In this document: piece by piece, positions 63,358 to 64,000 of the stretch | Numbering within the stretch: the stretch's first letter is position 1 | How the letters are laid out: each line of letters begins with the position of its first letter | Source of the DNA: Nocardioides currus | GTDB taxonomy: Bacteria; Actinomycetota; Actinomycetes; Propionibacteriales; Nocardioidaceae | NCBI RefSeq assembly: GCF_003057875.1 | Contig: NZ_PYXZ01000006.1 | Location: 1 to 64,000 of the forward strand | Direction of reading: 5' to 3' | Length of the DNA stretch: 64,000 nucleotides | Notes under the pieces: model-generated | What the model was told of the DNA's origin: nothing | Databases searched by the model: none | Seen by the model: only the letters and a program-made list of their open reading frames with translations | Program-made: the position numbers and the translations under genes

Positions 63358-64000
63358 ATGGACTCCCACGACCTCGACCTCGACCACGACTCCGTCTACG
63401 ACGGGCTCCTCGGCGGCGACGCCTCGCAGTGGGCCTTCGGCACGGACTTCGAGGACCCGCTCGCCGGCGTCGACACGACGATCCCGGCAGGTGTCGACGG
63501 CGCTGTCCTGGCGGCGTACTGCCTGATGCTCGGCGACGACGCACTGGTCTACGCCCACCGGCTCTCGGAGTGGACGAGCAACGCGCCCGACCTCGAGGAC
63601 GACATCGCGCTGGCCAACATCTCCCTCGACCTGCTCGGCCAGGCCCGCCTGCTGCTCGCGCGGGCGGCGGCCGCCGATCCGTCCGTGGTGCCGGTGCTGC
63701 CCGACGGCTCGCCCGTCCCGCCGGAGGACGCGCTGGCGTTCTTCCGTGACGAGTCGGCCTTCCGCAACGTGCGCTACGTCGAGGCGCCCAACGGCGACTT
63801 CGGCGTCACCATCGCGCGGCTGCTGCTCTTCTCGACCCACCGGCTCGCCCTGCTGCAGCGACTCGCGGCCAGCGTCGACCCGGTGCTCGCGGCCATCGCG
63901 GCCAAGGGCGTCAAGGAGGTCACCTACCACCGCGACTACGCCGGCCGCTGGTTCGTCACGTTGGCCCGCGGCACCGAGGAGTCGCGGCGCAGGCTGGTCG
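63358..64000 (+). CDS. paaC: phenylacetyl-CoA epoxidase subunit PaaC (partial, runs off the window)
   Basis: PaaC is the structural ferritin-like partner of PaaA. 214 codons are visible, without a stop. After an acidic N-terminal extension (DSHDLDLDHDSVYDGLLGGD) the family region begins: AAYCLMLGDDALVYAHRLSE, WTSNAPDLEDDIALANISLD, LLGQARLLLARAA, RDESAFRNVRYVEAPNGDF and KGVKEVTYHRDYAGRWFV. The ATG begins 1 bp after the paaB stop codon. The rest of the gene and probably paaD/paaE lie beyond position 64000. Confidence 0.93.
   Translation, partial: MDSHDLDLDHDSVYDGLLGGDASQWAFGTDFEDPLAGVDTTIPAGVDGAVLAAYCLMLGDDALVYAHRLSEWTSNAPDLEDDIALANISLDLLGQARLLLARAAAADPSVVPVLPDGSPVPPEDALAFFRDESAFRNVRYVEAPNGDFGVTIARLLLFSTHRLALLQRLAASVDPVLAAIAAKGVKEVTYHRDYAGRWFVTLARGTEESRRRLV

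Overview
The window comes from a high-GC actinobacterium. The gene set (aerobic cobalamin pathway with CobF, BluB and CobN, HspR-type control of lon, actinobacterial-style TANNNT leaderless promoters, paa genes, copper and flavin amine oxidases) fits Nocardioides or a close relative. That genus call is an inference from content and style, not from a marker gene. No rRNA, tRNA, CRISPR array, insertion sequence or origin was seen.

Layout. 1-2064: a gene end and three unrecognised genes. 2441-7213: a tight, visibly less GC-biased three-gene cassette: a NodU/CmcH-type carbamoyltransferase, a GT32-type glycosyltransferase, and an unusual protein joining a GT25-like domain, a degenerate sulfotransferase-like domain and a GH16 glycosidase domain. 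This is the strongest candidate for something new. 7391-20954: bluB, a small tyrosine phosphatase, a lipoprotein, a secreted modular AA5 copper-radical oxidase with a membrane-anchored partner, a secreted EEP-fold phosphoesterase, hrpB, msrB, an NmrA-like oxidoreductase with a divergent TetR gene, and cobL.

20975-44418: cobalamin region with three cobalamin riboswitches. The first precedes a chelatase ATPase/vWA gene, cobO, a cobB-cobC fusion, cobT, cobS and cobD. The second precedes the cobalt transporter cbtBA. The third, on the minus strand, precedes cobN, cobF, a 2H-phosphoesterase gene, cobQ, cobK, cobU and a CbiX-like/ferredoxin fusion. A 5-oxoproline cluster (pxpABC, an NRAMP-like transporter, a DUF1445 protein and a GntR regulator, equivalent to the B. 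subtilis ycsFGI-kipIA set) sits between the two cobalamin blocks.

44418-59922: lon behind an HspR (HAIR) operator, then an amine/GABA catabolism region: gabT, a copper amine oxidase, an aldehyde dehydrogenase, a universal stress protein, an APC permease, a DAO-type flavoprotein, a putrescine-oxidase-like flavoprotein, a frameshifted hydrolase and an amidase. Between gabT and the copper amine oxidase lies an array of six ~73-bp palindromic repeats. The likely flow is amine uptake by the permease, oxidation to aldehyde by the copper or flavin oxidases, oxidation to acid by the dehydrogenase, and transamination by GabT.

60022-64000: start of a phenylacetate degradation locus: paaZ divergent from paaABC, with a perfect palindrome in the paaZ promoter spacer; paaC runs off the window. 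Many genes across the window show TANNNT placed exactly 6 nt before the start codon, which indicates leaderless transcription.
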